Assembly: GCA_030425685.1 (NCBI GenBank)
Contig: JAUIAD010000013.1
Span: 29,334-93,333, forward strand
Direction: 5' to 3'
Length of the DNA stretch: 64,000 bases
Source: Gammaproteobacteria bacterium
GTDB taxonomy: Bacteria; Pseudomonadota; Gammaproteobacteria; Coxiellales; Coxiellaceae
Shown: one piece after another, positions 53,807 through 62,561 of the stretch
Numbering within the stretch: position 1 is the first letter of the stretch
How the letters are laid out: every line of letters begins with the position of its first letter
Made by a program: the position numbers and the translations under genes
Notes under the pieces: model-generated
Database searches by the model: none
The model's input: the letters and a program-made list of their open reading frames with translations, nothing else
Told to the model about the DNA's origin: nothing

Positions 53807-54496
53807 ATGAACAAGCTGATCTCTGCTTTATTTGCCCTAGCCCTGTTAATAGGTAGTATTATTCCCGCGCAGGCGGAGTCTAAATACTATGGTGGTCATT
53901 TATGTGCCTACGAAGGTTTTAAATGTATCAAAGTAAAGCGCGGAGACAGTTGGAAGAAGTTATTTCCCGACAAGCGCCAGCGTGAGATTGTTAAGCGCCT
54001 TAATCGCACTAATATGTCGGTTGCTTATCGTCGTTGGATAGTGATTCCTACCGACATGAAGAATGTTAGTCATATGGATTTGTCGCCTTTTCCTGATTAT
54101 ATAAAGCCCAATGGTGAGAAACGCGTTATTGTGAACCTAAGCTTGCATGCTTTTGGTGCTTATAATGAATATGGATACCTGGTGCATTGGGGGCCTGTTT
54201 CTGGTGGTAAAGGCTGGTGTCCAGATATTAAACGAGCTTGTGATTCTGCCATTGGTGAATTCCGCGTGACGCATAAGAAGGGTGCAGCTTGTATTTCTAA
54301 GCGCTTTCCAGTAGAAACTTCCGGCGGCGCGCCTATGCCTTATTGCATGTACTATTATAAAGGCTTTGCGCTGCATGCCTCGACTTTGCCAGGCTTTCAT
54401 GCCAGTCATGGTTGTTTAAGACTTTTTAAAGACGATGCTATTTGGCTAAACCGACAGTTTATTGATGTGGGTACGCAAGTCATTGTTACTCTTTAG
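53807..54496 (+). CDS. Periplasmic L,D-transpeptidase, YkuD family
   Basis: A 229-residue exported protein: signal peptide (to AQAES), a short LysM-like segment (CIKVKRGDSWKKLFP), then a YkuD domain from about 105 with VIVNLSLHAFGAYNEYGYLV and the active site HASHGCLRLF, catalytic Cys203. It probably forms 3-3 crosslinks or tethers outer-membrane proteins to peptidoglycan. Six further Cys include a pair in CPDIKRACDSA, which is unusual for the family and suggests a disulfide. It is transcribed alone, away from the pilus locus. Confidence 0.88.
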   Translation: MNKLISALFALALLIGSIIPAQAESKYYGGHLCAYEGFKCIKVKRGDSWKKLFPDKRQREIVKRLNRTNMSVAYRRWIVIPTDMKNVSHMDLSPFPDYIKPNGEKRVIVNLSLHAFGAYNEYGYLVHWGPVSGGKGWCPDIKRACDSAIGEFRVTHKKGAACISKRFPVETSGGAPMPYCMYYYKGFALHASTLPGFHASHGCLRLFKDDAIWLNRQFIDVGTQVIVTL

Positions 54497-54570
54497 CACG
54501 AGTAACTAGCGAACAGATTGTCTACCAGGTAATATAAGCGTCCTTAAGTTAGTATTTTGGCCGCTGATAA

Positions 54571-55128
54571 ATGATCAATAATAATACAGATATAGCTTGG
54601 TATGACGCCCGACATCCTGCCTCTTTACAACCATTGACTGGTTTAAATTCAGTTCAGCAAGATTGGTTGTTGGATCAAGGTTCGTTAACGCAACGCCTGC
54701 GTGCGAGCACGCAAGGTCATATTCAGCATCACCTCTGTTTTTCCGGTTGGGGAAATTTGTTAGCGGATGAAGTGTCTTTGTTTTCGCAACAAGATGATGC
54801 GTCGGTATGGGTGCGAGAAATTGAGTGGCGTTTAGAGGATAGTGTTTGGGTGGCGGCGCGCGTTGTTATCCCGCGTCGTTGTTGTACCCGTGAATTGTTA
54901 AATTTAGGTGAACGTTCACTAGGTGAAGTATTGTTTGCTGATAAGAGTTTAAAGCGATCTTCATTGGAGTTGGCTTGTCTTAGTGCGCAACATCCTTATC
55001 ATCAATTAGCGTTTCGTGCTGCACCGGCAAGTGATATTGTGTGGGCGCGCCGTTCTATTTTTCACTTTCAACAGCAACCTTTGCTCGTTGCCGAGATTTT
55101 CTTACCGCCTATTTTTCAACAAGGGTAG
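54571..55128 (+). CDS. ubiC: Chorismate pyruvate-lyase UbiC
   Basis: This 185-residue enzyme releases pyruvate from chorismate to give 4-hydroxybenzoate for ubiquinone. It has WLLDQGSLTQRLRA, VWVREIEWRLEDSVWVAARVVIP, SLGEVLFADKSLKRSS and the ending WARRSIFHFQQQPLLVAEIFLP, all typical of UbiC. ubiA follows 8 bp later. Confidence 0.93.
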   Translation: MINNNTDIAWYDARHPASLQPLTGLNSVQQDWLLDQGSLTQRLRASTQGHIQHHLCFSGWGNLLADEVSLFSQQDDASVWVREIEWRLEDSVWVAARVVIPRRCCTRELLNLGERSLGEVLFADKSLKRSSLELACLSAQHPYHQLAFRAAPASDIVWARRSIFHFQQQPLLVAEIFLPPIFQQG

Positions 55129-55136
55129 AGAAGCTT

Positions 55137-55997
55137 GTGATCAGTCTTGTCCTTAAAAATAGTAATAAGTATTGGCGCCTAATGCGTTTTGATAAGCCCA
55201 TTGGCATTTTATTATTGTTATGGCCAACCCTGTGGGCGTTGTGGATTGCGGGGAAAGGATTTCCGCCTTGGCCAGTGTTGCTTATATTTGTTTTGGGTGT
55301 TGTGTTGATGCGTGCGGCAGGTTGCGTTATTAATGATTTTGCTGATCGGCATTTTGATGCGCATGTGGAGCGAACTAAAAATAGGCCTTTGGCAACGGGC
55401 GAGGTAAGCGCTAAAGCGGCATTGGTACTGTTTGCTTCTCTTATGCTATGTGCTTTTTTATTAATTTTATTCTTAAATGCCTTAACGATTAAGTTGGCGC
55501 TCGTTGGTGCTGTTTTGGCTACCATTTACCCTTTTAGTAAGCGTTTTATCGCTATGCCGCAATTTGTTTTAGGGCTCGCTTTTGCTTGGGGAATTCCCAT
55601 GGCGTTTGCGGCCTTGACCGGAGCAGTGCCAGCGATGGCGTGGCTGTTATTTGCTATCGGTGTGTTATGGCCTTTAGCTTATGATACACAGTACGCTATG
55701 GTTGATCGTAATGATGATGTCAAAATTGGTATTAAATCGACGGCTATTTTATTTGGTCGTTGCGATCGCCTGATGATTGCGCTTATGCAAATAGTGATCA
55801 TTTTTTTGTTTGTTGTGCTTGGTTTACGTTTAGATTTTTCCATCTGGTTTTATTTTGCACTTTCTGTTGCTGTTCTTTTGATGATCTATCAGCATTTTTT
55901 AATTCGTCATCGTGACCGCACCGCATGCTTTCGTGCTTTTCTTAACAACCATTGGGTTGGTTTAATTATTTTCTGCGGAATATTTATACAAAAATAA
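55137..55997 (+). CDS. ubiA: 4-hydroxybenzoate polyprenyltransferase UbiA
   Basis: A 287-residue membrane prenyltransferase that attaches the polyprenyl tail to 4-hydroxybenzoate. Two Asp-rich motifs are clear: NDFADRHFDAHVERTKNRPL and YDTQYAMVDRNDD. The frame overlaps ubiC to 55041, but the GTG at 55137, with AGAGAAG upstream, gives the normal N terminus (ISLVLKNSNKYWRLMRFDKP) and follows ubiC without overlap. Confidence 0.94.
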   Translation: MISLVLKNSNKYWRLMRFDKPIGILLLLWPTLWALWIAGKGFPPWPVLLIFVLGVVLMRAAGCVINDFADRHFDAHVERTKNRPLATGEVSAKAALVLFASLMLCAFLLILFLNALTIKLALVGAVLATIYPFSKRFIAMPQFVLGLAFAWGIPMAFAALTGAVPAMAWLLFAIGVLWPLAYDTQYAMVDRNDDVKIGIKSTAILFGRCDRLMIALMQIVIIFLFVVLGLRLDFSIWFYFALSVAVLLMIYQHFLIRHRDRTACFRAFLNNHWVGLIIFCGIFIQK

Positions 55998-56162
55998 AAT
56001 TATGCTAAGTAATGAAACAATACGTTTCATTATGTTTACAAATAATAAGTCGGTGATTCATTGCTTGTTAATTGCTATTTATAGGATAATAGATAGATGG
56101 TATGTGCATACTGGTGCGCATTGGAGCAGGGATAGAGATAAACTATATTTTAGGTTTTTGTA

Positions 56163-58415
56163 ATGAAAAAAAGAATGCTGAGCTACATCGCTTCAATAAC
56201 ATTGCTGGTTGTAGCCCCACTATCCCTCGCTGATAATTTAATCCAAGTTTATAATCAAGCTGTCAAAAGTGATCCGGTTTATCGTAAGGCGCAAGCAGAT
56301 TGGTTGACCGCCCGTGAAGAGTTGCCTTTAGCTATTACAGGTGTCGGTGCACCGGGCACCGGTCTTTTACCTAATATAACGGCGAGTGGAGCAATACAAA
56401 AGGTTTATCAAGAAACTAAATTTGATGGATCGCCAACGGTTTCAGGAAATGCTGAGGATAAAAATTACATTATATCGTTAGATCAGCCTATTTTTAATTT
56501 TGCTACTTGGCAATCGATTAGCAGTGCTAAATATGGTGTGAAAGCAGCAACGGCAACGTATTGGGCTGCTAGTCAGAGTTTGATTCAGCGTGCGGCGTTT
56601 GCTTATATCGAGGTGCTGCGCGCCAACACGTCATTGCGTTTGATATTGGCGCAGAAGGAACAGTTTCTGCATCAATTAATTACTGCGCAACAAAAATTTA
56701 AAGTGGGTCTTATTGCGATTACTGGTGTTTATGATGCGCAAGCCAGTTATGATGGCGCCATTGCGGATGAAATTAAAGCGCGTAATAATTTACAAAACCA
56801 AATTGAAAATTTACGTGCTATCACCGGTGTAGCTTATCACTCTTTAAATGCCTTAAAAGCTTATATTCCTTTAGCGATGCCTAAGCCGGATAATATTGAA
56901 AAATGGGTTTCTATTGCCGATCGCCAAAACTATATTATTCAAGCTGATATTAATACCATGATTGCCTCCAAAATTAATGTACGGGTGGCAGCAGCGGGTA
57001 TGGCACCTACGTTGGATGGTGTTGCTAGTTATGGTACCAGCGTCAATGGCTCTTTGCCGGCTACTGTTGGTGCGCCAACTAGCCCAACGCCGACAATAAC
57101 GCAAGGGACCGTCGGTTTGCAGCTAAACTTCCCGGTCTTTAGGGGCGGTTATGATATCGTTAATACTAAGCAAAGCCGTTATAAGTACCTTTCAGCAAGT
57201 GATCAGTTGGAAATTGATCACCGTAATGTGGTGAATCAAACGAGACAAGCCTTCTTAGGAATTGATTCTGGTATCAGCCAAATTCGTGCTGATCGCCAAA
57301 CCATTATTTCCTTTAGAAACCAGTTGGCCGCAACGCGTGCTGGTTATGTTGTTGGTACACGAACCATGGTGGATGTGTTGGAAAGTGTGACTAGCTTAAC
57401 ACAAGCGCAGCAAACGTATGCTGATGATCGTTATAACTATATCGAAAGCATTTTTACGTTAAAGCAACAAGCTGGGACATTGTCGCCAGAAGATATTGTT
57501 AGAATTAATGGCTGGCTTGGTAAATCAGTTATCTTTTCGCTAAAACAACCAAAAGTACCGTCGCGTAGTAAGATTAATCAGCAAGTAGGTCCGAACACCG
57601 ATTTGCTGGAGATCAACAAGCCTGAAAAGACGAGTCCGACGTCGCCAGAGAATAATCCTGGCCAAGGATCAACAACCAATGGTAGTTCGAACTCAAGTGG
57701 AAGTGGCTCTAAGAAAGGGGTCATGCCAATGACGAACCCTACCACTCCATCTGGTGGAAATAATTCAGGTAAGAGCGACTCTTCTGGGGGTAGTGTTAAT
57801 TCAACAAAGGCAACATTGCCACAACCAAGAGATGAGTCAAAACTGCGAAGCCATCATAAGTCGGTAAAAGCGAAGCACCATCAGAAAAAAGTAGCAGCTA
57901 AAAAGCCTCAGTATCACGCTGTGACTGCCAAGAAGGCTGGTTCGAATAGTGCTAAAAAGACCACATCACAACAAAGCAATGTGAGTAAGGCTAAAGTAGC
58001 AGGACCAAAAACGTTACCAGCGCCAGCGCCGTCTTCTTTAAATGCAAAAGAAAATGCTAAACCTGTTGTGAAACACATATCAACTAAGCTGCAAACTAGC
58101 CAGCGTTATCAACAGAAGACTCAACAAAAAGTAGCGAAAAAAACAAACTCTTCTAGTATGGATGTTGGCAAGTACACCATCGAGCTTTATACAAGTCATG
58201 ATGAAAGGCTTTCGCAGCAGTTTTTAGAAAAATACGATTTTGGCGGCAAGGCGCAGTTGCTTTATACCCGCTCCCATCGCCGTGATTGGTACCGTGTGAT
58301 TTATGGTTTCTACAATACGCGTGCGGAGGCTGAAAAAGCATTGAGTCAATTGCCTGAAGAGTTGATTCGTAAGCGTCCTTACATCGTTTACTTACCCTCA
58401 GTTGGTAAAAAGTAA
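56163..58415 (+). CDS. tolC: TolC-family outer-membrane channel with linker and C-terminal SPOR-like domain
   Basis: 750 residues, far longer than E. coli TolC (493). Signal peptide to LSLA; the outer-membrane efflux domain spans about 24-460 (YNQAVKSDPVYRKAQADW, LDQPIFNFATWQSI, GLQLNFPVFRGGYDIVNTKQ, GTRTMVDVLESVTSLTQAQQ). A low-complexity Ser/Gly/Asn/Lys linker follows (about 485-660). The last 85 residues (about 667-750) are SPOR-like: YTIELYTSHDERLSQQFLEK, then DWYRVIYGFYNTRAEAEKAL, LP, KRPYIVYL. As the TolC C terminus is periplasmic, the SPOR domain could bind septal or denuded peptidoglycan. It is the exit duct for type I secretion and efflux. Confidence 0.88.
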   Translation: MKKRMLSYIASITLLVVAPLSLADNLIQVYNQAVKSDPVYRKAQADWLTAREELPLAITGVGAPGTGLLPNITASGAIQKVYQETKFDGSPTVSGNAEDKNYIISLDQPIFNFATWQSISSAKYGVKAATATYWAASQSLIQRAAFAYIEVLRANTSLRLILAQKEQFLHQLITAQQKFKVGLIAITGVYDAQASYDGAIADEIKARNNLQNQIENLRAITGVAYHSLNALKAYIPLAMPKPDNIEKWVSIADRQNYIIQADINTMIASKINVRVAAAGMAPTLDGVASYGTSVNGSLPATVGAPTSPTPTITQGTVGLQLNFPVFRGGYDIVNTKQSRYKYLSASDQLEIDHRNVVNQTRQAFLGIDSGISQIRADRQTIISFRNQLAATRAGYVVGTRTMVDVLESVTSLTQAQQTYADDRYNYIESIFTLKQQAGTLSPEDIVRINGWLGKSVIFSLKQPKVPSRSKINQQVGPNTDLLEINKPEKTSPTSPENNPGQGSTTNGSSNSSGSGSKKGVMPMTNPTTPSGGNNSGKSDSSGGSVNSTKATLPQPRDESKLRSHHKSVKAKHHQKKVAAKKPQYHAVTAKKAGSNSAKKTTSQQSNVSKAKVAGPKTLPAPAPSSLNAKENAKPVVKHISTKLQTSQRYQQKTQQKVAKKTNSSSMDVGKYTIELYTSHDERLSQQFLEKYDFGGKAQLLYTRSHRRDWYRVIYGFYNTRAEAEKALSQLPEELIRKRPYIVYLPSVGKK

Positions 58416-58566
58416 TTGTAATAAATCCTTTTTGGTAAGGTGGCCGAAAATAGTTGCGCCTTGCCATAGTGGTTTTCTAAGTCAATATATTGGCAAAATC
58501 CCCCCTTACAAGATGGCTTCCTGTTCAAAACTGTATCATTTATGTGCACATTATTCGTTTTCCTGC

Positions 58567-58572
58567 TATAAT
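58567..58572 (+). promoter_or_regulatory. Candidate -10 box for the PAAR gene
   Basis: TATAAT lies 35 bp before the PAAR start codon, preceded by a TGC that gives a partial extended -10. No good -35 was seen. It suggests the gene is transcribed separately from tolC. Confidence 0.45.
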
Positions 58573-58607
58573 GATAGCTAGGTTAAATGTTTTTAGAGGA
58601 AAGTATT

Positions 58608-58907
58608 ATGCCGCCAGGCGCTATATTAACGAATATGCATACGTGCCCGATGCAGACGCCAGCAGTACCACCAATACCTCATGTGGGCGGGCCGATAGTA
58701 TCACCAGGCACGCCAACGGTAATGTTGGGCGGAATGCCGGTAGCATGTGTGGGTTCTTCTTGTGTTTGCGTTGGACCACCAGACTCTATAGTTAAAGGTA
58801 GTGCGACAGTTATGATGGGCGGTATGCCGTGTTCGCGCGTAGGAGATATGACTGCGCATGGTGGCTCAGTTGTGGCTTGTTGTCCGACGGTGATGGTTGG
58901 CGGATAA
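58608..58907 (+). CDS. PAAR-domain protein
   Basis: 99 residues forming a complete PAAR domain and nothing else: PPGAILTNMHTCPM, HVGGPIVSPGTPTVMLGGMP, ACVGSSCVC, VKGSATVMMGGMPCSRVGDM, HGG and a final CCPTVMVGG. Metal-binding His and Cys positions are visible. Such proteins cap the VgrG spike of type VI or related contractile systems. No vgrG, hcp or sheath gene is nearby. The ATG at 58608 has GAGGAAA upstream. It lies between tolC and the convergent waaA. Confidence 0.9.
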   Translation: MPPGAILTNMHTCPMQTPAVPPIPHVGGPIVSPGTPTVMLGGMPVACVGSSCVCVGPPDSIVKGSATVMMGGMPCSRVGDMTAHGGSVVACCPTVMVGG

Positions 58908-58933
58908 TCCAGTTGATTGTTTTTGCTATTAAA

Positions 58934-60217
58934 TCATAGGGTTGAGCTGCTTTCTGCGTAATAGCTCATTTTTTCCGAGATCCAATTTAAATGTTTTTGC
59001 AGTGCGCCAGTATTGGCAAGGCTGACTGCTAAGGCGCGCTCGCCGAGCTGCAATTTTAAGGCGTGATCTGAGAAAAGAAGGTTAACAGCCGCGGCTAGTT
59101 CTTCTGCATTATTGGCAAGGGTAAGTGCATTAGCATTTTCTAGTAATGCTTTTACCGCTAAAAAGTTATGCAAATGCGGACCGCTTATCACTGGCAGGCC
59201 AAGAGCAGCAGGTTCAATCAGGTTGTGGCCACCAACGGGAACAAAGCTGCCGCCGACAAAAGCCACATCAGCTGCAGCGTAAAATAGCTTTAACTCACCG
59301 AGTGTATCACCTAAGAAGATGGCCGTATTATCATCGGGTAGTTGCTTTAAACTACGTCGAGCAATTTGATAACCTTCTTTTTGGCATAGCTGGGCAATTT
59401 TATCAAAACGCTCGGGGTGGCGGGGCACTAAAATTAACAGGGCATCGCTATGTTTAGCACGAATTTTCTTAAAAGCCTGTAGAATAATCGCTTCTTCACC
59501 TTCATGTGTACTGGCGGCGACAAAGCTTGGACGTTGGTGCCAAGCGTCTTTTAGCTTTTGCCCGTCTTCTTTTAAAGTCTCAGGTATATCGATATCAAAC
59601 TTAATATTGCCACTAATTAATAGTTGCTTGTCTGATAGGCCGAGCGCTTTAAAATGTTCGCCATCTAATGGGCTTTGTGCAGCAACGATGGTAATGGACT
59701 CCATCATTTGGCGCGCCAGTGTGCGAATACGCTGGTAGCCTTTGCAGGATCGTTGCGATAAGCGGGCGTTGGCTATCATAATGGGGATGTGTTGCTGGCG
59801 CAGACAATGAATAAGATTTGGCCATAGCTCAGTTTCCATAATAATGGCTATTGCAGGCTTAGTACGCTTAAGAAAACGGTTAACCACAGAAGGTAGGTCA
59901 TAAGGCACATAGGTGTGCATAACGCGATCACCAAATTGCTTAGTAACATGCGCTGATCCAGACGGTGTCATGGTGGTGATCACGATCGTGTATTGAGGAT
60001 AGGCCTCTAATAGTGCTTTAATAAGAGGAGTAGCAGCGATTGTCTCTCCCAAAGAAACGGAGTGCAGCCAGATGCTCTTATTCGCGGCAGGCGGAATAAA
60101 GGCAAACCGCTCAGCCCAGCGGCGTCGGTACGCCGGATTACGTCGAGAGCGAAGTAGAAGGCGTAACAGCACAAAGGGTGTCGCCACATAAAGCAATATG
60201 GTATAAAGTCGTCGCAT
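58934..60217 (-). CDS. waaA: Kdo transferase WaaA (KdtA)
   Basis: A 427-residue GT-B glycosyltransferase that adds Kdo to lipid IVA at the inner membrane. An N-terminal membrane-associated segment (YTILLYVATPFVLLRLLL) is followed by WLHSVSLGETIAATPLI, METELWPN and the CMP-Kdo-binding FVGGSFVPVGGHNLIEPAALG. Start ATG at 60217, facing parE. The region codes for early LPS core assembly, in keeping with lptD and lptM here. Confidence 0.95.
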   Translation of the reverse strand: MRRLYTILLYVATPFVLLRLLLRSRRNPAYRRRWAERFAFIPPAANKSIWLHSVSLGETIAATPLIKALLEAYPQYTIVITTMTPSGSAHVTKQFGDRVMHTYVPYDLPSVVNRFLKRTKPAIAIIMETELWPNLIHCLRQQHIPIMIANARLSQRSCKGYQRIRTLARQMMESITIVAAQSPLDGEHFKALGLSDKQLLISGNIKFDIDIPETLKEDGQKLKDAWHQRPSFVAASTHEGEEAIILQAFKKIRAKHSDALLILVPRHPERFDKIAQLCQKEGYQIARRSLKQLPDDNTAIFLGDTLGELKLFYAAADVAFVGGSFVPVGGHNLIEPAALGLPVISGPHLHNFLAVKALLENANALTLANNAEELAAAVNLLFSDHALKLQLGERALAVSLANTGALQKHLNWISEKMSYYAESSSTL

Positions 60218-60293
60218 TGGCGTAGTCTACTGGAATTACATTGAGAAGGCAAAATTCGACCTGTTAGAAAAACACTTATAAATTAGGAAGATA

Positions 60294-62204
60294 ATGGCAA
60301 AACCTACAAAAAGTGCAAAAAAGAAAGGGTATACCGCTGAATCGATTGAGGTGCTAAGCGGCTTGGAGCCTGTCCAACGGCGTCCGGGGATGTACACGGA
60401 TACGACATCGCCAAACCATTTGGCGCATGAAGCCATCGATAATAGTGTCGATGAAGCGATTGCTGGGCATGCTAAGCACATTGACGTGACCTTGCATAAA
60501 GATGGTTCATTGTCAGTGGTTGACGATGGTCGTGGTATGCCAACCGATATCCATCCGGAGCATAAGCTTTCTGGTGTTGAGCTAATTTTGACACGCTTGC
60601 ACGCTGGGGCGAAATTTTCCAATAAAGATTATAAGTTTTCCGGTGGTTTGCACGGGGTTGGTATTTCTGTGGTCAATGCCTTGTCGACGCAATTGCTGGT
60701 TGAGGTTAAAAAGGGCGGTAAAGTCCATCAAATGAACTTCGCTGATGGTGCACCAAAGAGTAAGCTAAAATCAGCCGGAACGTGCAACAAGCGAGAATCT
60801 GGCACAACGATTCGTTTTTGGCCCGATGCTAAGTATTTTGACAACGTGAAATTTGTCGTTAAAGCGCTGATGCATACTTTGCGCGCAAAGGCCGTATTGT
60901 GTCCTGGTTTATCAGTCAGTTTTACCAACGAGGCGAAAAATACCACTAAACGCTGGTATTACGAAGAAGGGTTAAAAACCTATTTGAAAGATAGTCTTGG
61001 TGCCTGCGTGCGTCTACCAGAAGTGCCCTTGGTGGGTAAATACCAAGGTGATAACGAGGGTGTTGATTGGGCGATGACTTGGTTGCCGGAAGGTGATGAG
61101 ATTATCGCTGAGAGTTATGTTAACTTAATTCCAACACAACAAGGCGGCACGCATGTTAATGGATTCCGTAGCGGTTTGCTGGAAGCGATGCGTGAGTTTT
61201 GTGAAATCCATAAATTATTACCGCGCGGTCTAAAGCTAACCGGTGATGATATTTGGGAGCAATGCAGTTACGTTTTATCGTTAAAAATACAAGAGCCACA
61301 ATTTGCTGGGCAAACAAAAGAGCGTTTATCATCACGTCAGGCAGCGGTATTTGTCTCCGGTGTGGTTAAGGATTCTTTTAGCTTATGGCTGAATCATAAT
61401 GTTAACCAGGGCAAGGCATTAGCTGAAGTGATTATCGCCAACGCGCAAAAACGTATGCGGGTTAGCAAAAAAGTAACCCGTAAAAAGGTAACGACCGGTC
61501 CCGCATTGCCTGGTAAACTTGCTGACTGTACGCAGCAGGATGCGTCTTCATCAGAATTGTTTTTAGTGGAAGGGGATTCTGCGGGTGGTTCAGCCAAACA
61601 GGCGCGTGATAAAAACTTCCAAGCGGTGATGCCGTTACGCGGTAAGATTTTAAATACCTGGGAAGTGGATTCAGATCAAGTGTTAGGCTCGCAGGAAGTG
61701 CATGATATTGCGGTAGCGATTGGTGTTGACCCTGGCTCCGATAAAATTGAAGGCTTGCGCTATGATCGCATTTGCATTTTAGCCGATGCCGATTCAGATG
61801 GTTATCATATTGCTACCTTGCTTTGTGCCTTATTTTTAAGGCATTTTCAGCCGCTGGTTGCTGCGGGTCATGTCTATGTAGCGATGCCGCCTTTATACCG
61901 TATTGATGTCGGTAAAGATATTTATTACGCTTTGGATGATGATGAGCGTCAAGGGGTGTTGGATCGCATTAAAGCAGAAAAGAAGCGTGGTACCGTTAAC
62001 GTGCAACGTTTTAAAGGTTTGGGTGAAATGAATCCGATGCAGTTGCGTGAAACGACGATGAATCCAGATACGCGTCGCTTGGTGCAATTGACGATAAAAA
62101 GTAATGATAAATCACACCAAATGCTCGATATGCTGCTGGCCAAAAAGCGTTCTTCTGATCGCAAAAAATGGCTGGAGAAGAAGGGCGATCTTGCTGAGCA
62201 ATAG
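60294..62204 (+). CDS. parE: DNA topoisomerase IV subunit B (ParE)
   Basis: This 636-residue type IIA topoisomerase ATPase subunit decatenates chromosomes with ParC. GHKL motifs: EAIDNSVDEA, VDDGRGMP, GGLHGVGISVVNALS. TOPRIM motifs: EGDSAGGSAKQARD, DADSDGYHI. The RGKILNTWEVDSDQVL context separates it from GyrB. Length matches E. coli ParE (630). AGGAAG lies just before the ATG. Confidence 0.96.
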   Translation: MAKPTKSAKKKGYTAESIEVLSGLEPVQRRPGMYTDTTSPNHLAHEAIDNSVDEAIAGHAKHIDVTLHKDGSLSVVDDGRGMPTDIHPEHKLSGVELILTRLHAGAKFSNKDYKFSGGLHGVGISVVNALSTQLLVEVKKGGKVHQMNFADGAPKSKLKSAGTCNKRESGTTIRFWPDAKYFDNVKFVVKALMHTLRAKAVLCPGLSVSFTNEAKNTTKRWYYEEGLKTYLKDSLGACVRLPEVPLVGKYQGDNEGVDWAMTWLPEGDEIIAESYVNLIPTQQGGTHVNGFRSGLLEAMREFCEIHKLLPRGLKLTGDDIWEQCSYVLSLKIQEPQFAGQTKERLSSRQAAVFVSGVVKDSFSLWLNHNVNQGKALAEVIIANAQKRMRVSKKVTRKKVTTGPALPGKLADCTQQDASSSELFLVEGDSAGGSAKQARDKNFQAVMPLRGKILNTWEVDSDQVLGSQEVHDIAVAIGVDPGSDKIEGLRYDRICILADADSDGYHIATLLCALFLRHFQPLVAAGHVYVAMPPLYRIDVGKDIYYALDDDERQGVLDRIKAEKKRGTVNVQRFKGLGEMNPMQLRETTMNPDTRRLVQLTIKSNDKSHQMLDMLLAKKRSSDRKKWLEKKGDLAEQ

Positions 62205-62219
62205 TAGAGGAAAATTTGT

Positions 62220-62561
62220 ATGAACCAAAGTCCTAAACCACGTCGGCGTTCTTTGCCTGCTTTTCTTGCTGCGGTTGTGCTTATCGTTTTGTTGCTAGTC
62301 GGCTTTTATTTGGTTTTTCCTCTAATGGGCTTAAGTCTAGCAATGACCGGCAGTATTTGGGGCATGCTGGTGACCACCATTGTCTTGTTATGTGTGTCGA
62401 TCGCCTTGTTTTTTATTCTAGGCGGCGTGGCTGTTTTCCTTGTTGGTGGCTTTGTTGTTTTATGGACGATAGTTGCTATTATTTTATTTCCCATTATTTT
62501 TCCCTTGGTTGCGCCGGTGGTCATTGTTCTCTTATTGGTTGCTTACCTATTTAGACGCTGA
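62220..62561 (+). CDS. Small multi-pass membrane protein, unknown function
   Basis: 113 residues with a basic N terminus (NQSPKPRRRSLPAF) and three to four closely spaced hydrophobic segments covering about 15-108. It ends FRR. No family recognised. It starts 15 bp after parE with a GAGGAAA box, so it is probably co-transcribed. Its stop abuts the convergent gene at 62562. Confidence 0.6.
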   Translation: MNQSPKPRRRSLPAFLAAVVLIVLLLVGFYLVFPLMGLSLAMTGSIWGMLVTTIVLLCVSIALFFILGGVAVFLVGGFVVLWTIVAIILFPIIFPLVAPVVIVLLLVAYLFRR

